Shown here piece by piece: positions 22,301-34,177 of a DNA stretch of 64,000 bases. The notes beneath the pieces were generated by a model. That model searched no databases, was not told the origin of the DNA, and saw only the letters and a list, made by a program, of their open reading frames with translations. Each line of letters opens with the position of its first letter. The first letter of the stretch is position 1. The translations under genes were made by a program, and so were the position numbers. The DNA comes from Blattamonas nauphoetae (Eukaryota; Preaxostyla; Oxymonadida): positions 124,001-188,000 of the forward strand of contig JARBJD010000072.1 in assembly GCA_033064195.1 (NCBI GenBank), written 5' to 3'.

Positions 22301-22528
22301 AAGAGTCGGCAGAAGACGGAGAGGTCAGAAGAAAAGGCGTCGCTTCGTTTCGAAGAAGATTTCGACGAGGAAAGAGCTGAGTCAGCAATAAGACAGACAA
22401 CAATACACACCGACGTGAATCAGGTGGTGGATGTCAATTCTCACGTCATCAACGGTCAGAGGAGGAGCGGAAGGATTCAGTTTCAATCGATTGTTCAAAC
22501 CAATCACCCCTTCCACAAACCACACCAT
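19372..22528 (-). CDS. Four-exon helical protein of unknown function (intact copy)
   Basis: Model: exons 22528-22411, 22376-21841, 21776-19754 and 19715-19372. Summed length is 3021 bases, that is 1006 codons plus TGA. Introns are 34, 64 and 38 bases with GTGTGT or GTTTGT donors and CAG acceptors, and the frame closes exactly over all three. The start MVWFVEGVIGLNNRLK was chosen because it is the only ATG that leads in frame into the next exon. The product is mostly alpha-helical with proline-rich linkers (LSAPSILSPPPPPRPALSD near the middle) and an acidic FDEEDDDILLQ. It has no recognised catalytic motif, signal peptide or TM segment. It resembles HEAT/armadillo scaffolds; role unknown. A decayed copy lies at 6836-9848 in the same orientation. 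It is divergent from the gene at 22837, with about 300 bp of shared upstream DNA. Confidence 0.8.
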
Positions 22529-22836
22529 GATATCCTACAAGATAAAGGAAATGGATAGATAATACAGTCCAGCATATCGTCCGATGGGTTGTTAGGATAC
22601 TGGCGATGAACTTGAACTTCTGTTGCGGAATCATTGAAACGCATGGGACGATCAGTCTTGTGGTCATCCAGCTGGCTTATGATCACGTAATCTGTTCCAA
22701 GCACTCAGTTGCTACTCTGAACACAACCGATCTTCGAGGGCTTATTCCTCGTCATGGGTCTGATCTATCCTGGTTTTCATTTCCACCTCATCCTGAGCTG
22801 ATGAATGGTGTCTATTCTCCCTCTCAGTCTTCTGAT

Positions 22837-25800
22837 ATGGAAAATCCTGATTGTCTGACTGAGGCAGCAGCCAAGAAAAATCCACTTCAACGATTCAACG
22901 AACTTCTCGTCTCATATTCAGACCCAAACGAGGATGATCCCCAATCCTTTGAAAAATCCCTCGTTGTTCTTCTACGAAGTGTGTTTTCTTCCCCTTTTCT
23001 CCATTTGTTCTCTCGTCAGGCTCTTCGAATCACATGGCCGCTGTTGAACGGCATGATCTCCTTCATCGTTTTGGTTCCGCCATGTCTCAACACACAACTT
23101 CCGTTCGCTCTTTTCATGAATTATTTTCTCGCAATTTTGCTTTATTCTTCTCCAGGACATCGATTTTGAGTCGCTTGCAACAATCGGTCTGTTTCTTCAT
23201 CGTTGATTGTTTCAGTGTCATCTGATGAAGATGTGATCCCTCTCTTCCACTCCTCGGGACTCTCTCATTCGGTTCTCAAGCAGATCCGGCCCAATCACCA
23301 GGACGATCGTCATCTCCGCCAACTTGCCCGCCTTTCTACCATCTGTCCCCTGGTCTCGATTCCAACTCTCTCAGACGACCTTTCATCCCTTTTCCGCAGT
23401 TTTCTCTGCAAGCCTCAACGATACCTCGTTGACGAAACCGACAATTCTCAATCACAATTTCGGGCATTACTGAAAATTCTATGCAATGAATTTCTGGCCT
23501 GTGTCATCATTGGATGTGGTAAGGCAGTCTTTGAGACGATCGTCACTAATTTTCCGTCCTTTTCCAAAGCACTTTCTCAACCGCGATTTCGACGCCTCTT
23601 AACACCCTCCTCTTTTGGCATCTTTCAAAATCTCTTTGAAATCTCCCAAAATTACCCTGTTTGATTGTTTCTTTTACTTCGACAATCTCTTTAGGATCCA
23701 GTGGCGAAAATTGCAGCAGTAATCGCCATGCTCATCGATCGGATTGCTTTGAACGATAATTCTGATGGAAAGAATCCGAAGTTTTTTGTTTCTCAATGTC
23801 TCCGACACACTGCAACATTTTTGGATGGTATGCTATTCTTGTCGTTGCTCACTCTTTTGTCTCTTCATTGGCTCGTCCTCCTCTTCAGCCCATCCCGACC
23901 TCATCGACTCGTTTATCGAAAGGGTCGACCTCCCCTCTTCTCCCTCCGACACTCTCTTCCGTCGTGATCGATACCTCAATCTGACCTCCACACTCAGCCA
24001 ATCTTCCTCTCCTCTCTTTCTCAAACTCAGCCAACCACTCCTCGACCCAAAATACCCTCTCCACTACATCCTCGATCCTCGCTCGTTCACCGACCCTGCC
24101 AGCTCATTTTTCCGCATTGCCAGTACAAACCCTGCCTTCTTCCACCACATTGTCGAGAGTCACACTGGAGACCTTGTGGACATCTCCATTTTAACTGCTC
24201 TGTGGACAGCTCGAGTGGTGTCTGACGCGCCGTCTGAATCGCACTGTCTGGACTTTGGGAGAGCGACACAGAATTGGATTGTGCTGCTGAACACTTTGGC
24301 AGAAGTGAAGATGGACATGGCACAGGACACCAAAGATTTCAACACGCTTCCGTCTTCTTTTCTCTCTCTCCTGATTCTCTTCGCTGCGAGCACCAACGAC
24401 GAACTGTCGGCAGCTGCTGTGTCTGTCTTCTCAAACAAGTTTGGCCTGTCCACACCTCACACCGAAGCACTCCTCTTCGCCACTCCGACGACATTCCCTC
24501 TCAGCGATGCCTTCACTCCTCGACATTCTCAGATGTTGGGAGACTCGACTCACACGACCAATGCTTCCCAGTCGATTTGTGCGGAAGCAGCGTATTGTGC
24601 TTTGTTGATATCTCGCACTGACTTTTCGGAAGATTACGATGACTTTGACTTCGCGAGCATGCTTGGGACTCCTTTCGCTGGTTGTCTTGTGGACGCTCTT
24701 CACTCAACAACAGCACTCCCTCACTCCTTCCCATTCTTCTCTCCCGAGCTGTGCGGATTGTCACAACAACCCAGTGTGTGGAACGACCCCAGCCAACCAT
24801 CTGCACTCACTGCACTGACAAAACTGGCCGACATCGAAATCAGTCTTGCCTTCCGAAATCTTCCAGATAAGCAGCAATTGAGTTCCGCAGACGAGGAGAT
24901 CAGAGACACTGCTTTTGTCCATCTCTTCCCATTCCTTGGAGCAGAATCACAAGCCCAGTTCTTGTCATCGTTCAACGCTTTCTATCAAACAAGGAAAATG
25001 AACGCCCACAGATCTTTGGATCGAATGATTGAGTGTTTGGTGGAGATGGCGACAGTGAATTCCTACAACACTCCCATCGCTCTCCTCAAAGAAATGAACA
25101 AAGTGGCTCAGTTGCTCTGTTGCATCAATCCTGAGACACACAATTTGGAGAAGTATCCCAGATTTCAACCACCATTCGAGATGTCCATTGCCGAGAAGAA
25201 GGCTGCAGCAGAAGGCGAGGAGTGGTGGAAACTGTTGACACAGCTGATAGTCGTTTCTTCAGATGGTTTCAATTTCTCAGACGAACTGATGAAAGTGGAG
25301 AACGACGCCCAAGCTCTTCTTGTCTTGTCCATTCCCACGATCCATTCTGCCTCGCTCGACGTCTTCTATCTCATCTCGAATCCTGTAGCACTCGACCGTG
25401 TGATCGAGTTCGCTGGTCGTCTTGACAATCTTCCGTTGGTCGCGGCTGCCCTGGCTCACATTGAAAAGAATGTCGACAAATTCGTCCTTCCCACAACCAC
25501 GAGAGTGTTTTTTAACGTCGAGCCAAAACCAGAACTGTGCGAACTCGTGTTGAATACTCTGAATGTGGTCGCTGCCCGTCGTCGGGAAGGGGTGGAGGAG
25601 GGATGTGCTGTGGGGAAGGATGAGATGACGTCGCAGATTGTTGTGTCGTGCTTGAAAGTGCTTCGGTTGTTGATGAGCGCGAAATCTTTCGACCCAACAC
25701 AGTTCATCGACTCTCTGGTCGCACTCGCAGTGACAACAGATCTCTCTCTTCTTCGCTCCCTCCTGCCACTTCTTCAGCAGATCGAAGAGCGAACCCGAAA

Positions 25801-26833
25801 CAACCCAACTCCTTTCTCGATCTCCACAGCCACTGCTCCTTTCAGAAGAAGTCTTCAATCATCAGTCACAAACCAGCCACTCCCGTCCATCCTCTCCTCC
25901 ATTTTTCTCTCTGCCAGCCTCGACGATCTACAAACTCCCTCTCAACTCAGTAACTTTCTGCCTCCTTGTTTTGTTGTTCGAGAACTGAATCAAAATCTGA
26001 AGTCTGAAGTCACAAAGGAAATGACAGAGAACGTCTGCCTCCTTTTGGAGGAGAGAAAAACGTACTTTTCACGTCCTCTGACACTTGATTGTTCATTCGA
26101 AATCAGTCTCGATCGGAAGACCAGACACACAACACCACAACAGCTCTTCATCGCTCTCCACAAACTCTTCCTCTCGGACGCACCGCAACTAATCTCCGCA
26201 TCCACATTTCTTCCAGTCGCTCCCTTCCTCACTCGAATTCTCAGAATTGTTGTGCCTTTGTCCACAGACAGAACGGAGGTTCGTGCTGATCGGGACGAAC
26301 ACTCGCAATTCTTGAGCATCTTCATCTCGATCCTTCTGTCTCTCATCGACAAAGGAACTCCTTCCACTCTCTCCACACCTCCTCTCTCCTCTCTTCTCTC
26401 CGTCATCTCCATCGCTCTTGTTCGTTTGGATAGAATCCCGTCTTCGGTGAGCCTTCATCAATACTTCTGCGACATATTCCAACCGAGCCAGAAAAAAAAC
26501 AACCCACATATGGCACAGGTTGTGCTCGTTCTGTCTGAGGAAGGGATGGAGGACAGAAGCGACCTCGTTCTTGACTCAATCACGTTGTCGTTTCTGAACA
26601 CGTGGAAAGGAGCAAATGCACAGCGCCATGCCGATCGAACGATTCGCGTCGGTCGTCCAGAATTGGATGATCCTGATGATCGATGGTCTCAGCACGAGGA
26701 GAGTGAAGAGGACGAGGAGAGTGAGGAGTTGGATGAAAGTGAAGAGTTGGATGAGAGTGAAGAATTGGATGAGAGTGAGAGATCCGTTGATGAAGAATTT
26801 GATGGGAGAACTCGCTCGTTCGACACAGAATGA
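22837..26833 (+). CDS. Large five-exon helical-repeat protein with acidic C-terminal repeats
   Basis: Model: exons 22837-22980, 23156-23186, 23216-23518, 23702-23827 and 23889-26833. Total is 3549 bases, 1182 codons plus TGA, and all phases close. Introns are 175, 29, 183 and 61 bases. The first intron is the least certain, and an in-frame ATG at 22801 is an alternative start. The product starts MENPDCLTEAAAKKNPLQRF and is a long all-helical chain (repeated LL, VVA, LPLLQ helices) of HEAT/armadillo style. It ends in an acidic repeat in which ELDESE recurs three to four times (26724-26790), followed by RSVDEEFDGRT. No enzyme motif, signal peptide or TM segment was found. It may be a scaffold or transport-receptor-like protein; this is inference from fold character only. 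Confidence 0.7.
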
Positions 26834-27019
26834 TCCGAGTGTGGGAAATCCACTTCGAGAGAAGAGCGACAGAATCGTCCCTTTGGGGATTCTAGTCGTC
26901 TCGGCCTTGTGAGATCAGTCGGGCACTTAGACTGTGTTTGGTCGGTGTTCCGTTTCTTCAAAGGTGTTAACACAATCATGATCGATCTCGACATGCTGGT
27001 TTGTGATGTTGATCCACAA
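26834..27019. other. Short spacer after the helical-repeat gene
   Basis: No gene is recognised here. The minus strand carries only degraded sequence downstream of the helical-family remnant, and the plus strand leads into a transplanted 101-bp fragment. Confidence 0.4.
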
Positions 27020-27556
27020 CTGAAGGAAGAGGGTCTGGATGACTTGCTGGAATATCACATCAAAGCGTACGACGACCCACCGTGGAACCAGTGGCAGCCA
27101 ATTCATGTTGTTCGCCCTATCCAAGAGGCAATAGCGGATTGAGCAGAGATATCGAAGATATGCTTCTGAAGGGATGAGAATTCGCTCAAAGATCGCATCA
27201 TTCATCTGAGATTGTCTGGACGAACCAGAAACGTGGAAAGATTCAAGGTTTCTGGCTTCGTGCAGGCTTGGTTTTGGAAGGCGAATGACACGATGGTTGG
27301 ATGATGTTCATCACTCCAGAAATCATGTTACAATTGAGCATCTTCAGGGTGTTGTCAGTTGAACAATGGTCTATTGTTGACTCGAAGACATCCAATGCAG
27401 ATTCGACAATTCGGGGATCAGACGAAGCAATAAGTAACAAAAATGCTTCCATGAACCCATCGACAGAATCGACATGTTCAGGAACCAATCCAAACAGGAA
27501 ATCATCGAAAGAGACAAGTTGGCTGAAGAATCAATCTTATATCCTGTCGACTCCAC
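26927..27556 (-). pseudogene. Remnant of a helical-family gene (N-terminal and middle parts)
   Basis: Two minus-strand pieces keep family similarity. The stretch at 27488-27243 (VDGFMEAFLLLIASSDPRIV) matches the GFVESIFTLLSSHHSTVI region of the gene at 36624. The stretch at 27205-27128 (ERILIPSEAYLRYLCSIR) matches the QKVVIPSSQFVVFLISN region. The start and the C-terminus are missing. Beyond the middle part an unrelated antisense 101-bp fragment of another family member follows. Upstream it runs into the Crinkler/RHS-like gene, so it was probably cut by that insertion. A plain host-gene relic. Confidence 0.6.
27020..27120 (+). repeat. 101-bp transplanted fragment of the helical gene at 50697
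   Basis: The segment is 97 of 101 bases identical to 51540-51640, the last coding part of the intact family member (translation EEGLDDLLEYHIKAYDD). Similarity ends abruptly on both sides. It lies antisense inside the remains of another family member, as if used to patch a break. Confidence 0.85.
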
Positions 27557-30500
27557 TGCTCTTCCGCCCCATCTACAACACCATCCTCCACTCTCTTTTG
27601 CACTACATCCTCAAGCATTTTGCCACAGTCCCAAGCAAAAATCACCCAGGTGCAGCTATCTTTATTACTGGAGACCAAGGGATTGGAAAAACGTCACTGA
27701 TGCTCGTCCTCATGAGCACATTGTCCGAACTTAAAATCGGCTTTCTCTATCGGAAAGGCACCAAAAGCCAATGTCCTCCAATCTTCTACCACACTATCGA
27801 CCAAAGTGGAGAAATGGATTTCACACCAGAAGACGAAATAGGCCCTCTACCAGAAGTTCACATCGATATCCTTGACGACTGTTTCCCTCCCATTAAACTC
27901 TGCCCAGGAACGCTGACAATCATCTTCACCTCTCCCGATCCGAACCGAATGAACATTGCAGCTGATACATCGATCATTCGTTACTTCTTCCGCCTTCCAA
28001 CGTTCTCGCTTGCGGAGGATGCTGTTGCAATGGTGGGCTGCACTCCCAATGTCCCGTTCTCTCTCCTCTCCCCTGAGGACATGGAGCTTCGGGTAGAAGA
28101 GCAGAAAACGCTCTTATCCATCGAACAGGCAAGAGTGGAAAGTACAAGACAATTACCTTCCGAAACTGAAGCCACGACCATCACACCAGAACAAGAATCC
28201 GCAAAAGAGTTTATGAAAGCGATGGCAAACAGCTCAGAGCCGATCGTCTCCAACTTTGAATTATTTGTGAGCAACGTCGTCTCGCACCTTCTCAGCAATA
28301 CCCAACTGGAAATGCAACAATTCACTGCTCTCCAAACATTCTTGACCGATGCGACGGATGAACACGATTGGGAGGCCATCAAAACACCGCTGGAAACTGC
28401 TATCACCAACACCTTTGAGACCATGGAAGACAACACAGACTCCATTTTGGAACACATTAGTAGGTGTCTTGGACAACAGGCAGTAATCGATCCGTTCTTC
28501 TTGTCGTTGTATCGTTCTTTCCTGGACTCTCGAGGTCAACCGACGAAAACGCGCTTGAGCACGATCCTTGAAAGATGGATCAGCCACCTCGATATCCATC
28601 CACGGGAACACGACATGCAAGAAACAGTTGTCAAGGAAGTACTCGTCAAGCTCATACTCTCTGATTGGAACAAGCAGGAGACGGTACACAAGGCAGGTCA
28701 GGACGAGGAAAGTGAAACGGAAGAACGGAGTTTGGACATCGAAAAAAAGAAAACGAACGCCCTTTTCGATTTCGTTCTCGCACACATCCAGCCTCATCGC
28801 AATGTCAATAGTCGAGTTGACAAGATTTCAGCCTCAATCAAGGACACTATCCTGGCTGATCCGTCTGTCTTGTCTGCCCCATCTCAGCTTGAAGACACGC
28901 TCACGTCGCAGCTGAAGAGTCTGAAGGAACACTTCAAAGAGCCAGACTTGGCTGAACGCGGTGCTCGCCAGCAATTGCAGGAGAAAGTGAAGAAGATCAG
29001 AGGCGTCCCCGATCAGAATGAACAAGAATTGCAAAGCACTCTGATGGACTGTTTAATAGACATCCTGACCACTCGTCCTTCATACGATTCCAACCAACTC
29101 GTTCTGCAGTCCCTCTTCGTCCTCCCCGAATCCACCCATTTTACCGACCCCGGTCTCTTCTTCGTCCTCTCCTCACTTCTCAAAGAATCGAAAAAGAAAG
29201 GCTCAGACAAGGAACAGTTGCAGTTCATTGTGGACGAACTAATCAAGCATCTCCGGTTCACAGACAGAAAGATGGCACGGATCGCGTGTGATATTCTGAC
29301 AACGATTGTGGATCCACGGCACAAAGCAGAGTCTGACAGACTCGAAACAGTGAAGCAGGAGATCCGCGATGTTCGGGATCATCTGTCGTTCATGAGGCTG
29401 ATGGATAGCTTCTTCATCATCGCTCGAAACATGAATATTCTTGTATCTCCCCACTCGATCCTGAAGGGTTTATCGGCACCAGCAGAAAACCCAAAGATGA
29501 TATTACATGAGGAACGAAGATGAGTGAATGCCAGAAACCTGAGAGACGATGGGTTGCGTGAATGGGTCAAAAGAGCAACTGGGATGCTCCTCGAGCTGAT
29601 CCGCGCACCAGAAACTGATTGCGTGAACGATCACAAAGACGCAACCACGAGGATGATGCAACTTGAAGAAAGAGTGGTGGACACAGTGACATTATCGATT
29701 CTGAAGAACGTGAATGGAGTCATCAACACATTCAACGAGATTCACGAACGAACTCAGAATTCAGTTGACAATTCAAGATGGCTGGCCGTTCTTCGATCGA
29801 TGATGAATTCCATTCTGTTCCTCATCGATGCAGGATTGACTCGACGCTGTATCTTGGATTACTGCGGTGGACTTGAGAAATTGCTGGAGGATGTTCACGA
29901 AGCACACAAGCGTCCTCTGAGGGGAGTGGCTGACTACAAAATGCATCAGGGAGCTCCTGCTACCGATTCCGATTATGTAAATGACGTCACCATCCTCTCC
30001 ACTCCTTTCGAAGCCCACGAGTTGCACTCACATGAGTTACCCGCACAACAATTTCTGGGGAATCTCCGACTCCCTCGAACGCTCCAGATCGACCAAGACT
30101 CCAACCATTGCCTTGAACGAATGTCGATTGCGCTCTTCGCTCGGAACCTCTTCTGCTTCCTCAAAGTGGATGACGTTCGATTCGACGATGAAAGCTACGT
30201 CAAACGATTCTTCGATGACTTCCTTCACAATCAGAATCCCGAAGATGTCGTGCATCGTTCATTCGTCGACTTCATGAACGAGAATGGTCTCCTCTCGCAG
30301 CAGAACTTCGGGCTGGGATGGGAAGAGATTCTGAGGAGTCTGAACAAACAAGCTGAAGAGAAGAACAAGACCGAACACAGTGATCTCGTCGATTCTTGGC
30401 AGTACATAATCCAGTATCAACGCGTCCAAACCGAGACATGGATCCCACTTCAGTCTTTCTTCAATGATGACGAGGCGGACACGCGTGATCCATTCCATCA

Positions 30501-33500
30501 ACTCAAGAGACCCCAGTCTGATGTTTTTCTTCTGCTGTGGGCTTCAACAGAACTCCTGCTCAATGCAGCACGTCGTGTCGCAACACAACAGTCAGGAGAT
30601 GACGAAACTGTCAGCTGTCTGAACGTGGTTCGTGCGTCGATCTTCGGACCATCGCCTCGTTGGCTGACGTCACCAGACGTTCGAACAAACCGAGGACTTT
30701 CATTTTTGTGGGAAGGTGTTCTGAACAGCGACACTGCCTCTGAGCCGAGGAACGTTGCCGAATCAAACTACAGCAGACTCATGAGCTTCAACACTGAACA
30801 GATCTTCTTCAAAAACACTCTGAACGCAGCTTGGGACGACATTACGGGGCTGGTCCCTGTTCTCCCAGATTTCACGAAAAAGGAGAAACAACCCTTGCTG
30901 TTGACTTCTGTGTTTTCTTTGCTTTTCCGGACGAATGCAGCGAACGTCCTCAAAAGAGGGAATGAAATATCATTCATGGCTGTGTCACCATTCATGGAGC
31001 TGATGGTTCAATCAGAAGCGATCTCCACATTTGCTCGATTGATTTGTCAAGGACACTACGAAACGTTTTGCAAAGCCCAAAAACAAGAATACATTGCCAA
31101 CTTCCCAAAGAATGTGGAAGCGCCTCTTATTTGCATCTTGTTCCTTCTGGGTATCCCGACTCCGATGCATTTCAGCACAACAACAACTTCCATTTGTCCC
31201 AAACACGTCAACGGCAACCATCAGAAAAACTTCTCGAGCTCCACGCCAGTGTTTGAAACAAAATCAACGCTTATCACTTCGATACCAACATTCACCTTCC
31301 CCAACATTCAGAACAAAAGTGTGGAGAGCACTAACTTCCCACAAATCCTCTCTGAAACGAAGCGAGGAGAGACAGATTTTTATTCTTCACAAATTCTACA
31401 GAAATGTGGATATCGATCGTTGCCGGGGATTGATGCACTGATTGTGTCCAGAGGGAGTGATGCAACTCGTGAAACGATCTTCATGCCGATTCAAGCGACC
31501 ACCTCGAGCAGTCCCTCTCTGGTGGAAGTTGGGATGGTGCTGATCCAACAATTGCTGTACCAAGTGATGTGTCATTTGGAACCGTCGGAAGGAGTTGTGG
31601 CATTGTTCAATTCTGCCACAACGCAGATGGACCCAATCTTTCCTTCACAGACAGGGATTATGGGCTTCCACATGGTGTCGTCTTTCCTTCAGTTCGAAGA
31701 GAACACTCTGAAACACATGCCGAGCATTCTCCGCCATCGCAATCATCCATTCTTGACGCCACCAACTGAACCACAGCTCACGATGACAACACGTGAAATA
31801 ACCGACACCCTCCTCGCGAATGTTGGACACTATCCGCCTTTCTCGACAGAATTCGATCCGTGGACGACAACCCTTTCTTCAGTGAACAATCTGACTGATC
31901 CCTCCCTCACTCTGCCGTTTCGATGGAAACCGTTCTACGACGTCTTCTGGACACAATCAACAGATGGATCCACATTTGAAGCTCCTCTCCCTCAAATCGC
32001 GAAGGATGGGATCCATGCGAAGGATTGGCTTGATCGAATGGTTCGCAGGACGATACAGGAACTGAATCGAGTTGGAATCAGTCCAGACGACCTGGATGAG
32101 TCGGAGACAGAGAGAATCGAGGCATTCTCAAGCTTCGTCCTCTGTACAGCCATCTCGTGTCGAAGGAACGAACTCCTGCGTCCCACTCCAATGACCATTT
32201 CAAGTGCAGATGACGCTCAGTTCGTCAGGCTTGTTGAATCGATCGTTGGACCACTCAACTCTGAAACTCTCGGAGACATTCCCACAACGCTCAGTGGCCA
32301 GGCATCAACCACAATTGATTCCATCCGTGAAGAACGTATCAGATCCTTAGACAAGCTATGCAGACATCCTCTCGTTGAAGCAAGACTGCACACTGTTCAC
32401 TTCATCATGTCGAACCATGCGATGAAGCGAATCAGGACTCCCGCCCAGGAGTATCTCTCTGTGCTTCAGAGTCAGAAAGATGGTGGAGTATTCCGAGTTC
32501 CAGCCCGAAACGATCTTTCAGCGATTCTGCACTGCGAAACAGTTCTTCTGGACAACATCTCTCCCGTCTCAGAAGTCATTGCCACTCCAACGATGGAATA
32601 TGATCTGCCACCACTGACTTCTCCAATCACTCTCACTCAAGCAGTGAACCAACTCTCCAATCCTCCACAACTCTCTCCAACCACCTCCGAACCACCACGT
32701 CGTTCGAAAGCACTGCGAATCCCTCTGCATTCGTTCATTCTGGCGAAATATGGTTTCTCTGATTCGATTCCTGCTCTGTCAGAGCTTGAAGAGGATCGAT
32801 TGAATGAAGAAGTCACAAATGTGGCACCCGCGTCAAGTTGTGATTGATCCGTCGCTCTTTCCACAACACGTTCTAACGGAGTCATTGTCATTGTTCACCA
32901 CCTTCATCCATCGCCTGTTCGACAATCCATTCATTCCTGTCGCAACAACTCCCTCGACAGAATTTCCAGAGAATTATCAGAATGACGAGGCCGTCCTCCT
33001 CACTCACATTCAGAAGCTTGAAGGCATTCTCAACTCAATCAATCTCGAGGAGAATCCGCAATTCCAGACTGTCTTTCACAAACTCTCTGTCATTCAGACT
33101 TCAGAACATGCAACCTCCATTTTCTCGCTCGTCCCCGAGATCAGGTCATGTCTCCAAGCAGAACCCATCCTCCCCGGACCGTCATCTCTCAACACAGATA
33201 TTCCCCAGCCTGGCCAGTCATCTCGCAAAGGAACACAACTCTCATCTGACCAAGTGAGGGACCTGATTGCAGCCACCGAATCCATCGAAGCACTCCGCCC
33301 ACAACCGACACTCGTGTTTGTGAAATCTGGGAGTGGTTTCTTCGCTTCTCCGAACAAGTCGTGCGTGGATGTTGTGGACACAAAGACAGAATCTCGCGCC
33401 TTCCCGATTCCATTCAGCACATGATATAAAGAAACGGATCTGCGAGAAGAAATGAAACAAGTCTTCGAACCGTTGACACACCTTCTGCCAGATAACTTTC

Positions 33501-34032
33501 CAAGAGGGCGTCCATCACTCATACCTGTTGAAACTGAAGGAAAGCAAAATCGAAGGAAGACTACATCGTCGGAGAATGAAGCAGAAGCCAGCGCTCGAGC
33601 AATTGTGGACTTGGCGATTCTGAGAATGGCTGAGACATCAAGAACACCTCTCTTCGTGTTTGTTGTTGATGAGACTCACGCTGACTACCAGATCCTGCCC
33701 AAATCGCTTCGTTCGACAGATGGTCGTGTTGGTTGTGGGATGATAAGACAGAGAAACCTTACAGATGTCCTGTGGATCCTGTTTCTGAGTCGCATCTCAC
33801 GCGAAGTGATGGCTCTTCCGCTCAACACTTCCATCGGATCTTCTGCCAAACAAACACGGTCATCCCATTCTTCACCAATGTGTTCCGCGACGCAAAGCCC
33901 TCTATGGACAGTGCACCACTGATCGAAGCCGCCAACAGTCCTCAATTCTCTCATAACTCGGACATCAACTTCTCGTTTTCACTTCACAAATCAGCCGTCG
34001 TTGAAACACTGAACGCCTGGTTTCTCGGTTAA
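27301..34032 (+). pseudogene. Broken Crinkler/RHS-like NTPase-nuclease gene
   Basis: A 6.7-kb stretch with one long coding signal, broken in about four places as it stands. Near its start a P-loop is clear (GDQGIGKTSLML at about 27670), followed by a Walker-B-like IDILDDC and the strand TLTIIFTSPDPNRM. This order is typical of the P-loop domain shared by oomycete Crinklers and kinetoplastid RHS proteins. Later, GIDALIV and IFMPIQATTS follow the D...QxT pattern of the PD-(D/E)XK nuclease-like domain found in that group. The rest is long, helical and unrecognised. In other eukaryotes these proteins are linked to mobile elements and effector functions. Its 5' end overlaps a truncated host gene, which suggests that it arrived by insertion; no terminal repeats were found. 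Treated here as a fossil: degradation looks modest, hence fairly young. The family call rests on motifs only. Confidence 0.5.
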
Positions 34033-34177
34033 TTTCACGTGTATTGTTTTCCACTCCTGGTCGAATTTTGCGTAAAATGGGTTGTATTTTGTTCTTTGAT
34101 TGTTTCAACATTTCGGGACGGTTTTGAGAAAAGATGAGATTGATCCGGATCCAACCGTAACATTTGTCACCGAGTTC

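Noticed and set aside
29521-33424. Possible use of TGA as a sense codon in the long plus-strand coding stretch.
   Set aside because: TGA ends several well-bounded genes in this window; ordinary decay of an insertion-derived gene is simpler.
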